From the NCBI GenBank assembly GCA_964350605.1, contig CAYGKP010000050.1:1-13957 (forward strand): 13,957 nt of DNA, read 5' to 3'. Source of the DNA: CAYGKP01 sp964350605 (GTDB lineage Bacteria > Bacteroidota > Bacteroidia > Cytophagales > JAAEPT01). Shown here piece by piece: positions 1-6,896 of this stretch (position 1 is the first letter of the stretch; each line of letters opens with the position of its first letter). Position numbers and translations under genes: made by a program. The notes below the pieces were generated by a model, which had not been told where the DNA came from, searched no databases, and saw only the letters and a program-made list of their open reading frames with translations.

Positions 1-53
1 AGCTCGTCGGGCTCATAACCCGAAGGTCACAGGTTCGAGTCCTGTCCCCGCTA
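1..53 (+). tRNA. tRNA-fMet (CAT), 5' end outside the window
   Basis: This is the 3' two-thirds of an initiator tRNA. The anticodon stem is 7-11 with 19-23 and the loop is CTCATAA, with anticodon CAT at 14-16. The T arm is ACAGG (29-33), loop TTCGAGT, CCTGT (41-45). The 3' acceptor strand is 46-52, the discriminator base is A53, and CCA is not encoded. Three consecutive G:C pairs next to the anticodon loop (GGG/CCC) are the hallmark of initiator tRNA, and the segment from the D stem to the variable loop reads like bacterial tRNA-fMet. Position 72 is T rather than the A found in E. coli; base 1 lies outside the window, so the 1:72 mismatch cannot be tested. An elongator Met or Ile2 tRNA is less likely. 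Confidence 0.93.
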
Positions 54-76
54 CAGAAGTCGAAAGACAACGAAAA

Positions 77-111
77 GCCCCTCATCGGTAATCGGTGAGG
101 GGCATTTGTTT
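77..111. terminator. Bidirectional intrinsic terminator
   Basis: An 8-bp perfect stem, GCCCCTCA (77-84) with TGAGGGGC (96-103), encloses an 11-base loop. On the + strand it is followed by ATTTGTTT, which suits termination of the tRNA transcript. On the - strand the stem is followed by TTTTCGTTG, so it may also end the convergent 1019-aa gene whose stop codon is at 148-150. Confidence 0.75.
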
Positions 112-147
112 GGTAGAACGAGCGGATGTGGATGCTTGCCTTAGGAT

Positions 148-3100
148 TTAGGGCTGCCACCAGGATCGCACGACCCGAACATTGCCCGACTGGATTGACA
201 GAAGGTATCGTTGCGAAGGCAGGTCTCGGGTACTAACCTGAGCATTCTCGCTGATCTGGCCCGAGTGAATCAATCGGCCTTGAACATCGAAAACTTGATA
301 TCGATAGCCAGTTGGGCGGTCGCCTAGCCCGGTGAGTTGTAGATTCTGGCCGCCGTCGACCAGAAACAGCGAAACCGTTTCGCCGGTGCCCTGTTGCCAG
401 ATCCGCATCGGGGATGTGCCACTGGCTCCATCCCAGTCGACTTGACGAATGCGATAGTAGGCCAACCCGTCGGGTGCTTGCGCATCGGTCCAGGCATAAC
501 TGTTTGCTCCCACACCAGCAGATGGCACTTGCCCAACGACTTCGAAGTTTGCCCCATCCAAACTGCGTTCGATCAAAAAATGTGAATTGTTCTCTTCCAG
601 TCCAGTATGCCATTCCACCAGTGCTGTACCTGGGGCCGACCCCGGCCCCACAGAGAAGCCAACCCACTCCACAGGCAGTGCGATCCCAGGGATGGTGGTG
701 CAAACCGTGTCGCGACAACCCGCGGCACTGGCCGCAGAAAAACACAGTTCCCCGCCGTAACAATCCGGCAGGACTTGGCGCACGGTGACATTACTTGAAG
801 AACTCCCACCACCAGATACTTGCTGCATCCCCGTAGGCACAATCCATTGATAGGTGCCCGATTGACAATTTGTACAGACATCCTGAAAGACCTGAAAGTT
901 GGTTCCGCAGGCAGGTAGCGTGCTGGGGTTCAAACGCAGGGCTCCAAGCACCACTTCATTGATCGAGACATTGCAGATCTGACCTTGCGAGAAACTCGGG
1001 CAGACCGGAACCCCCGCCGTGACCCGAACGCAATAGTTCGAGCTGCCCCATTTCACTGTGACTGCATTCGAACTGTCGCCTGAGAGAATCTCGATCCCTG
1101 AACCGGGGATGCCAAAGTCCCAAATGAAGTCGTCGCCGCCGCTCGTTACGTTGAAGGTCACCGTATCGTCCGAGCACACTTGGTTGGGTCCCGTGAGGGT
1201 CGGTGCCCCGGGCCGTACAGCGACATCAATCTCCAAATTCGACCATTCGTGCACACAGCCTGCATCATCAACCTCCCGTACACGAAGGATGACTGGGCCT
1301 TGATAGTTGTTGAAGGTGACCCCTTGGGTTTTCTCACCACGTGTTACCGCCGAAGCATCATTAAAAGCAGCACCCCCAAAGGATATTTCCCATTCATAGA
1401 AAGAAGCCCCCCCGCCAAGTGGTGGTGGGTTATTCCACGGAAAGCTAACACTTGGCGGACCTGTGGTGGAGTAGTTGGTGAAGTTTCCATCGGCCAGGCC
1501 GTTTTTGCAATGATAGTCCGCGCCTGATATGGGCCCAGTTGGGGGCCCTTGTATGACGACTGGAAACTCGATGGTGTCGCCAAAACAACCCGTTGCGTTA
1601 GTTTCAACCACGCTGATCGTTCCATCGTCCTCCGCCCAACTTACATCGATGGTGTTGCTGCCTTGGGCACTTGCGATGGCCGCTGGAGAAGGCGCATTGA
1701 GAATCCATTGGTACGAAGAGCCTGCCGTAAGCGAGACCGAATAGGTACCCGTGCTGTTGGGGCATAGTGGGGTATCGCCACTGATGGCCGAGGTGGTCGG
1801 TTTGGTACCAGCAATGGGCGTTACGACGAGTGTATCCTGGTTCTTGCAGGTCCCACTCAGGTTGCTGGTCACGATGTACTGCTGGGCCGAAGCGGGGGTA
1901 GCGATGGGGTTCGGACAACTGGTACAGGAAAGGCCTGTGGCAGGGGTCCAGGTGAAACTACTGCCTCCGGTGGCTTGCAACTGCGCACCGCCGCCAGTGA
2001 TGCAATAGGTCAGGTCCGGCCCCGCCGAGGTGCCTTGCAGTACCCGGATGTTGACAGTGAAAATCTGCTGGCCAGGTGAAGGGCACGCATCATCGGCCAC
2101 CGTGACCGTAAAGCTGCGCAGCCCCACATCGGCACCCGTTGGTGTCCACGAGAAGGAGCCGGTGACTGGGTTGGTCCCCGCGGTGTTGAACGTGGCACCA
2201 GGTATTGAGGCCGCCAGGTTGCTGGTCATCGTGAGGATGTCCGCGCCATCCGGATCGCTGGCGATCAGGTCGAAATTGACCAATTCGCCGGGGCAAAGCT
2301 CAATGCTTAGGCTATCGGTGGAGACCCCGGTTCCCACGATGTTGGAAATTCCCCCGACGTTGGTCGGGCTGCCGTTCGAGCAAGAGAGCACGACCATTTG
2401 AATGTCGCGCATCACCGAGCCCACTTTTACGCCGCCGCGGTATTCATCGACCCGAACCGCGACTGCGGAGATTTGCACCCCTGCGGGCGTGAACGAGAAG
2501 GCCCCCGTTTCGGTGTTGAAGGGGAAGGTGCTCGAGGCAGTCACAATGGGGTAGCCAGGCGTAAAGCCGGGGTTATAACCGATCGGTGTGCCCCCGCCTG
2601 TCCGAGGTTGGATCAGCGTGTAGACCAAAGAATCGCCGTCCGCATCCACCGCTCCGTGGTTGAAATTGAAGACCTCGCCGTTACAGATGTAAGGAACGGG
2701 CAGCGAGGTGAAGCTGGGGGAGTTGTTGCAAAGGCTCCCGGAGTTGTCGATCTCCGCTTCAATGTAGAGTTGGTTGTTGCCGGGAGCGACCAAGTTGGTG
2801 ATCGCGTTGTTTCGATTCGAAAGTGTCACGCTCGCGAGCCAGTCCGGGCACACGGCTGGCAGTGTGACAATCCCTTGGTAGATGTATTGTTCGGTACCTG
2901 GTAATGCACCGCCGTTGCAGGTGCTGTTGGCCAGATCGGAGGCGCAGAGTTGCGAAACCTCTGAGCTGCCGGTAAGTGGCAACGACTGGTTGAAATTCTG
3001 GCCACAGCTGGTTGACGCAAAATTTACCTGGATGCTCGACCCAAAATCCACCCCTGCACAGTCGCGATACAGGCGCAGTGTGACCCGGTATTGGTTTCCC

Positions 3101-3207
3101 CCCAAGCATTCATAGAGCAATTCGCCCCCCTGGTAGTGGGTTGCGAGTAGCGCGGTTGGGGCAGAGAGGAAAAGAAGTAGAGCGAGAGAGCGTAGAAAAT
3201 TGGCCAC
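148..3207 (-). CDS. Large multidomain T9SS-secreted surface protein
   Basis: 1019 aa. Residues 1-22 form a signal peptide with an LALLLFL core, ending just before THYQGGE. Residues about 23-275 match a Bacteroidota surface module recognised by the THxxGGE and TLRLYRDC motifs; it contains an acidic DADGD (188-192) that may bind calcium. Ig/cadherin-like and PKD-like modules follow: about 300-390 with SDPDG, about 395-465 with WTPATGLSCTSCPNP, and further cysteine-containing modules to about 840. Residues about 843-930 are the fibronectin-like linker (LPVEW, IERSLDG, YYRIRQVDWDG). The last 75 or so residues look like a type A T9SS sorting domain (YQVFDVQGRLI). The protein is probably exported by Sec, crosses the outer membrane by T9SS and is anchored or released at the surface. 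Its ligand is unknown. The start is GTG at 3205-3207: an in-frame stop lies upstream and no ATG gives an intact signal peptide. The gene is divergent from the next one. Confidence 0.9.
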   Translation of the reverse strand: MANFLRSLALLLFLSAPTALLATHYQGGELLYECLGGNQYRVTLRLYRDCAGVDFGSSIQVNFASTSCGQNFNQSLPLTGSSEVSQLCASDLANSTCNGGALPGTEQYIYQGIVTLPAVCPDWLASVTLSNRNNAITNLVAPGNNQLYIEAEIDNSGSLCNNSPSFTSLPVPYICNGEVFNFNHGAVDADGDSLVYTLIQPRTGGGTPIGYNPGFTPGYPIVTASSTFPFNTETGAFSFTPAGVQISAVAVRVDEYRGGVKVGSVMRDIQMVVLSCSNGSPTNVGGISNIVGTGVSTDSLSIELCPGELVNFDLIASDPDGADILTMTSNLAASIPGATFNTAGTNPVTGSFSWTPTGADVGLRSFTVTVADDACPSPGQQIFTVNIRVLQGTSAGPDLTYCITGGGAQLQATGGSSFTWTPATGLSCTSCPNPIATPASAQQYIVTSNLSGTCKNQDTLVVTPIAGTKPTTSAISGDTPLCPNSTGTYSVSLTAGSSYQWILNAPSPAAIASAQGSNTIDVSWAEDDGTISVVETNATGCFGDTIEFPVVIQGPPTGPISGADYHCKNGLADGNFTNYSTTGPPSVSFPWNNPPPLGGGASFYEWEISFGGAAFNDASAVTRGEKTQGVTFNNYQGPVILRVREVDDAGCVHEWSNLEIDVAVRPGAPTLTGPNQVCSDDTVTFNVTSGGDDFIWDFGIPGSGIEILSGDSSNAVTVKWGSSNYCVRVTAGVPVCPSFSQGQICNVSINEVVLGALRLNPSTLPACGTNFQVFQDVCTNCQSGTYQWIVPTGMQQVSGGGSSSSNVTVRQVLPDCYGGELCFSAASAAGCRDTVCTTIPGIALPVEWVGFSVGPGSAPGTALVEWHTGLEENNSHFLIERSLDGANFEVVGQVPSAGVGANSYAWTDAQAPDGLAYYRIRQVDWDGASGTSPMRIWQQGTGETVSLFLVDGGQNLQLTGLGDRPTGYRYQVFDVQGRLIHSGQISENAQVSTRDLPSQRYLLSIQSGNVRVVRSWWQP

Positions 3208-3287
3208 AGGCAGGATTGGGTTAAGCCAAGAAAGAAATCAACTCATTCAGCCAGTAATTACATCAAATTATTTGTATAATGCAATAA

Positions 3288-4361
3288 ATGAACCTGTTTC
3301 GGCGCATTTTCCTGGCTATTCCGATCTGGTCGGTCTGGCTGCCGCTCTGTGCTCAGGTGAGCATCGACCGAGCGGATCTGCCGACCGCAGGCAGCACCAT
3401 CGTCTTGCTACGGATGGGTATTCCACTTGCCGATACCGGCGCTGTGGGCGTTGGTGCTACGTGGGATTTCGACCTACACGAACCCACCGGTGTGGGTGAT
3501 GTTTGGACTGCCGACCAGCCGGGCGAGTCGCCCTATTCGATCTACAACTTTGCGCCGAGCGCAACCTATTGGACCGCCAACCCCTTCGAGTCGACCGAAC
3601 GCTTCTGGACAATCGATTCGGACACCCTGCGCTTGCAGGTCGAACTGAAGCCGTTCTCGGATCGCTGGGACGTGTACTCGAAACCCGCCAAGTGGCTGGC
3701 TTTCCCCTTTGTCTACGGCGACTCGTTTTGTGATTCGCTGGTTGCTTACTCGGACGCAACTGACTACTTCCCTCGCATCACAACCAGAAGTCAGCACGGC
3801 ACCGACGACCATACCTATCGCAAGGGTACGCTTTGTGTGGAAGCCGATGGGGAGGGAACCTTGATCCTGCCCGACGGGTCAAGCCATTCGGCACTGCGCA
3901 TTCACCGTCGGTTGGTGGTCCACGACTCGACCAGTATCCTGGGTGGACTCAGCTACCGGGTCGACGATTTGGTGATCGACCAATACACCTGGTACTTGGA
4001 CGATTGGGCCTTTCCCATCCTGCTCATCGAGCAGACGGAAGGCCTCATCAATGGGTTCATTCCGACCAGCAGTTCTCGTTCGCGCTGGATGGATCCCAGC
4101 ACATTGCAACAGCCCGAAACCTCAATCCCCTGGGCCATTGGGCCAAATCCAGCCTCTACAAGTTTAACCGTTTGGTTGGGGGAGGGCCTTAATGGGAGTT
4201 ATCGTTTGATGGATTACGCCGGACAGGTCTGGAAAGAAGGTTCGCTCCTCGGCGCGCAAACTACCATTGCGCTTCCTTCGTTGGCCGCAGGGCTCTACCT
4301 ATTGGAACTGCGCTCCGCAGGGGTCTTGCATCGCCGCCGAGTGATGATTAACGGAGACTAG
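3288..4361 (+). CDS. Secreted protein with T9SS C-terminal sorting domain
   Basis: 357 aa, ATG start. The N-terminus has two arginines, a hydrophobic core and CAQ at 21-23, which reads as a signal peptide cleaved near residue 23. The body (about 24-275) has features seen in uncharacterised Bacteroidota T9SS cargo: a FVYGDSFCDS segment (141-150), GTLILPDGSSHSALRIHR (190-207) and YTWYLDDWAFPIL (233-245). I know of no assigned activity for it and see no catalytic motif. Residues about 282-357 form a type A sorting domain, starting at GPNPAS (285-290), then YRLMDYAGQVW and LAAGLYLLELRS. The 80-bp AT-rich gap to the divergent 1019-aa gene suggests shared control. The protein is expected at the cell surface or outside the cell. 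Confidence 0.88.
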   Translation: MNLFRRIFLAIPIWSVWLPLCAQVSIDRADLPTAGSTIVLLRMGIPLADTGAVGVGATWDFDLHEPTGVGDVWTADQPGESPYSIYNFAPSATYWTANPFESTERFWTIDSDTLRLQVELKPFSDRWDVYSKPAKWLAFPFVYGDSFCDSLVAYSDATDYFPRITTRSQHGTDDHTYRKGTLCVEADGEGTLILPDGSSHSALRIHRRLVVHDSTSILGGLSYRVDDLVIDQYTWYLDDWAFPILLIEQTEGLINGFIPTSSSRSRWMDPSTLQQPETSIPWAIGPNPASTSLTVWLGEGLNGSYRLMDYAGQVWKEGSLLGAQTTIALPSLAAGLYLLELRSAGVLHRRRVMINGD

Positions 4362-4442
4362 TTCGCGTAGCTTATTCAAGCCGTGGTGCAGTAGATAACC
4401 CGGAATGGCCTCGTGAAATTGCCATGCAGTGGTCTGTATCCA

Positions 4443-4548
4443 TGACTGGCTCACAATCCGAAGGTGCCCTGATGGGTGGCCAAGAGCGGAAGATGCGATC
4501 GAAATGCCACCAAGTAAAGCCAGTCAGGGTGCGAGCACTTGACTTTTT
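4443..4548 (+). promoter_or_regulatory. Candidate attenuator-like leader of the TolC gene
   Basis: TGACTGGCT (4443-4451) and AGCCAGTCA (4518-4526) are perfect 9-base complements. Nested between them, GGTGGC (4475-4480) can pair with GCCACC (4506-4511). The 3' arm of the outer stem also contains AGTCA (4522-4526), which can instead pair with TGACT (4540-4544). That second hairpin has an inner GTG/CAC pairing and a CGAG loop, and runs into TTTTT, as in a weak intrinsic terminator. The two pairings exclude each other, as in an antiterminator/terminator switch. No known riboswitch class is recognised. The short stems may be chance, or the hairpin may simply terminate the gene that ends at 4361. 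Confidence 0.3.
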
Positions 4549-4569
4549 GAGTTAGTACCTTCAGCCGCT

Positions 4570-4594
4570 GAACGATTCGTCTGATGAATCGTTC
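4570..4594 (+). repeat. Perfect inverted repeat over the first TolC start codon
   Basis: GAACGATTC (4570-4578) and GAATCGTTC (4586-4594) are perfect 9-base complements separated by 7 bases (GTCTGAT). The first possible ATG (4584-4586) sits at the loop/stem boundary. The hairpin would hide that start in RNA. As DNA, it could also be a dyad operator. The second ATG (4602) lies outside it. Confidence 0.6.
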
Positions 4595-5915
4595 TTCGGT
4601 CATGCGCCTTATTATCAGCCTTGGATTCCTGCTCCTCATGGGGCATTCTCCCCTTCGGGGTCAGGATTCCTTGACCCTCGAGGCAGCGATTGGCCGAACC
4701 TTGGAACGCAACTATGGCATTCAATCAGCCGGCCTGGCCGTCGAGAGTGCAAAGGTGGCCAACCAGCCGGGTAACGCGGGCATGCTGCCCACTGTCAACT
4801 TGACGGCCCGCCAAACCGTTTCGAGCAGCAACACGTTTCAAAGTTTCCGCTCGCCGGGGGTCGACAACATCAATGCCCGGGGGGTAGGCTCTGACAACTT
4901 GGACATCAGCTTCAACGCGGAACAGATTCTCTTCGATGGTGGCGGGATGTTCAAGGTGAAAGCCCGATTGGCTGAACGGGAGGTGCTAGTCACCTTGAGC
5001 GAGCGCGTTGAGGTGGAGGGTGCCGTCATGCTGACCATCACCGCCTACCTCGACGCTGTGGTGTGGCAACAGGAGCTTGCGTTGTTGTCCGATCAATTGG
5101 CACTGAGTACCGACCGCTTCGAGCGGATTCGGTTGCGGTATGAGCGCGGCGCGGCGCGGCGCATTGAATTGCTGGATGCGCAAGTGGACCTAGAGGCCGA
5201 TAGTGCGGCACTGCTGCAGGCGCGGACCTCTTATCGTCAAGCGCTGCAGGGACTTAACTTTTTAATGGCCGATTCGATTTCGACCGAGTACGTGCTGGCC
5301 ACCACTCAGCCTGCGTTTGAGCCGCTGGACTCGGTCCAGATGGCCGATCGGATGCACCGACACAACATTCTGCTCCGCCAATCGGCGAGCCAAAAGCAAG
5401 TGGCCCGGTTGGACTATGAAGTGTTTCGTGCGGCGGCCTGGCCGGAGATTTTTGTGCAAGGGAGCTATGGCTTTTCGACCAGCGCGAACGATGCGAGCTT
5501 CATTCAACGCAGCCAAACGGGCACCTGGACCATTGGAGTGGGTCTGCGTTGGGATTTGTTTTCGGGCTTTCGGGAGCACATCTCGCGCAGACAGGCCGAT
5601 TTGGCTCATCAACAGCAAGAGCTTGGCTATCAGGAATTGATGCTGAGTTTGGAGCGTGATTTCGCTCAGGCCTATACAGCCTACCGCGAACGCGGTGAGA
5701 GGTATGCGTTTGCTGAACACCGGCTCGGCACGGCGCAGGAGAATCTTGACTTAAGCAAAGATCTTTATGCGGTGGGGGCACTCAGCTCGCTGGAGTTGCG
5801 CGAGGCCCAGCTTCGCTACGCCCAAGCGCGCCGTGACTTCCAACGGTTGCAGGTTGATTTGCAACGATCGGAGGCATTGCTTCACCGGTTGGCCGGAGAT
5901 TTGCTCAGCGAATAA
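4584..5915 (+). CDS. TolC-family outer membrane efflux channel
   Basis: 443 aa from the ATG at 4584, or 437 aa from the ATG at 4602. The second start gives a compact signal peptide (MRLIISLGFLLLMG) and may be the true one, because a hairpin covers the first. The mature part opens with SLTLEAAIGRTLERN, the usual TolC/OEP beginning. Two OEP repeats follow. The barrel-strand signatures are SFNAEQILFDGG (109-120) and IGVGLRWDLFSGF (317-329). The paired long-helix motifs are LLDAQVDLEADSAALLQA (196-213) and LELREAQLRYAQARRDFQ (403-420). The length fits the family. TolC proteins form trimeric channels through the outer membrane and periplasm for RND, ABC or MFS pumps. No periplasmic adaptor or pump gene is next to it, so its partner must be encoded elsewhere. 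A small T9SS-like cargo gene follows after 46 bases and may be co-transcribed. Confidence 0.92.
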   Translation: MNRSSVMRLIISLGFLLLMGHSPLRGQDSLTLEAAIGRTLERNYGIQSAGLAVESAKVANQPGNAGMLPTVNLTARQTVSSSNTFQSFRSPGVDNINARGVGSDNLDISFNAEQILFDGGGMFKVKARLAEREVLVTLSERVEVEGAVMLTITAYLDAVVWQQELALLSDQLALSTDRFERIRLRYERGAARRIELLDAQVDLEADSAALLQARTSYRQALQGLNFLMADSISTEYVLATTQPAFEPLDSVQMADRMHRHNILLRQSASQKQVARLDYEVFRAAAWPEIFVQGSYGFSTSANDASFIQRSQTGTWTIGVGLRWDLFSGFREHISRRQADLAHQQQELGYQELMLSLERDFAQAYTAYRERGERYAFAEHRLGTAQENLDLSKDLYAVGALSSLELREAQLRYAQARRDFQRLQVDLQRSEALLHRLAGDLLSE

Positions 5916-5961
5916 GAAGAAAGGTCAACCTGAACACCGAAAAATCGTATCTTCGAACAGG

Positions 5962-6666
5962 ATGCGTCTGCTCCGTTTATTTTCCGCCCCCCGTCGAAGC
6001 CGACTCCCGTTTGGGGGGCCGTTGCTGTTGATCCTCTCGCTGCTGATGGGATTTGGTGGCATGGCTGGCGCAAGTCTGGGCGATCCGGTGGCGGGTGCTG
6101 AAATTGCCGATGACAGCTCGCGCCTTTCGCGCGTTCCCCAGTTGGTTGACTTTCAGGCGGCTACTTTGAATACGGGGGTGGAACTGACTTGGCGTACGTT
6201 GCGCGGTACCACCACGTCACATTTTTTACTCCAACGTTCGGAGGATGGCATGACTTTTCAGACCATTGCAGAAATTGATGGAACCCCCAGCGCGGAAACG
6301 GTTCGTTACCGACACTTGGATGCATGGACTCACACGGGCATCACGTATTACCGGTTGATTCAAGTGGACTTGGATGGCATTGAGCATGGGCGAGCGATCG
6401 CTCATATCGAACGCCGAGAAGTCATTCGCGCGGCGTCTGCTTATACTGTTTCGCGCAGTCCGTTCCGTGGGCAAGTATTGGTGAAGAACCAACGGGACAT
6501 ACCCTTACATGTCAGTCTTTACGACCTCACCGGTCAGGTTCGCGAGAAGGTGACACTGGCCCCGGGTGCCAGCCAAAAATTTGCCGCCGATCTCCCTTCG
6601 GGAATCTACTTGGTGGAAATCGACAACGGCAGCGAACGCTGGGTCGAGCAAGTGGTAAAAGAGTAG
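5962..6666 (+). CDS. Small secreted protein: linker plus T9SS-type sorting domain
   Basis: 234 aa. The ATG at 5962 is chosen because it opens a plausible, rather long signal sequence: MRLLRLF, a basic stretch to about residue 16, and a hydrophobic core at 18-36. The frame is open further upstream, but that part overlaps the TolC gene and is not protein-like. After a short spacer, residues about 62-148 form the fibronectin-like linker common before T9SS signals (VELTWRTL, FLLQRSEDG, YYRLIQVDLDG). Residues about 160-234 resemble a type A sorting domain (VSLYDLTGQVREKV, LPSGIYLVEID). No cargo domain is present, so the protein is essentially a linker plus sorting domain. TATCTTCG at 5948-5955 differs from TAnnTTTG at one base, so the gene may have its own promoter as well as read-through from the TolC gene. 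Its role is unknown. Confidence 0.8.
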   Translation: MRLLRLFSAPRRSRLPFGGPLLLILSLLMGFGGMAGASLGDPVAGAEIADDSSRLSRVPQLVDFQAATLNTGVELTWRTLRGTTTSHFLLQRSEDGMTFQTIAEIDGTPSAETVRYRHLDAWTHTGITYYRLIQVDLDGIEHGRAIAHIERREVIRAASAYTVSRSPFRGQVLVKNQRDIPLHVSLYDLTGQVREKVTLAPGASQKFAADLPSGIYLVEIDNGSERWVEQVVKE

Positions 6667-6686
6667 CGAGGAGTAGGCAAAACTGG

Positions 6687-6717
6687 CTGGCGAAGTCCTT
6701 CCCTTTTCTTACTTTTG
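6687..6717 (+). promoter_or_regulatory. Bacteroidota-type promoter of tRNA-Ser
   Basis: TACTTTTG at 6710-6717 matches the Bacteroidota -7 consensus TAnnTTTG exactly. CTG at 6687-6689 lies 20 bases upstream, where TTG is expected at -33. Transcription would start about 5-8 bases before the tRNA, which begins at 6731. Confidence 0.6.
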
Positions 6718-6730
6718 TCGCCCGCTCCAC

Positions 6731-6817
6731 AGAGAGATGCCGGAGTGGTCGAACGGGTCTGATTCGAAATCAGAAGTACCTTCACTGGTACCGGGGGTTC
6801 GAATCCCTCTCTCTCTG
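6731..6817 (+). tRNA. tRNA-Ser (CGA)
   Basis: The acceptor strands AGAGAGA (6731-6737) and TCTCTCT (6810-6816) pair fully. The anticodon stem is TCTGA (6758-6762) with TCAGA (6770-6774), and the loop TTCGAAA has anticodon CGA at 6765-6767. A long class II variable arm with a GTACC/GGTAC stem occupies about 6775-6792. The T arm has loop TTCGAAT. The discriminator is G6817, as expected for serine tRNAs, and CCA is not encoded. The tRNA reads UCG codons. Confidence 0.96.
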
Positions 6818-6845
6818 CAAGGCTTGGTCGCCAAGATCAGGCAAG

Positions 6846-6873
6846 AAAAAAACCGCTTTTAGCGGTTTTTTTT
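6846..6873. terminator. Bidirectional intrinsic terminator
   Basis: ACCGCT and AGCGGT form the core of a hairpin (6852-6866) with a 3-base TTT loop, flanked by an A run upstream and a T run downstream. It can terminate the tRNA-Ser transcript on + and the converging wzt transcript on -. Confidence 0.88.
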
Positions 6874-6896
6874 CGTTTATGTGACAAAGGGACGGA

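Noticed and set aside
2398..2904. 168-codon open frame on + inside the 1019-aa gene
   Set aside because: It is antisense to a clear secreted protein, has no recognisable domain and is Arg/Gly-rich as expected for a shadow of GC-rich coding DNA.
3275..3280. TATAAT before the 357-aa gene
   Set aside because: It looks like an E. coli -10 box, but Bacteroidota housekeeping promoters use TAnnTTTG, and it lies only 7 bases from the ATG in AT-rich DNA.
5262..5720. 152-codon open frame on - inside the TolC gene
   Set aside because: It is antisense to well-supported TolC repeats and has no signal peptide or domain.
6731..6873. tRNA-Ser as an integration site for a mobile island
   Set aside because: No integrase, transposase or repeat of the tRNA 3' end is seen nearby, and an intact terminator directly follows.
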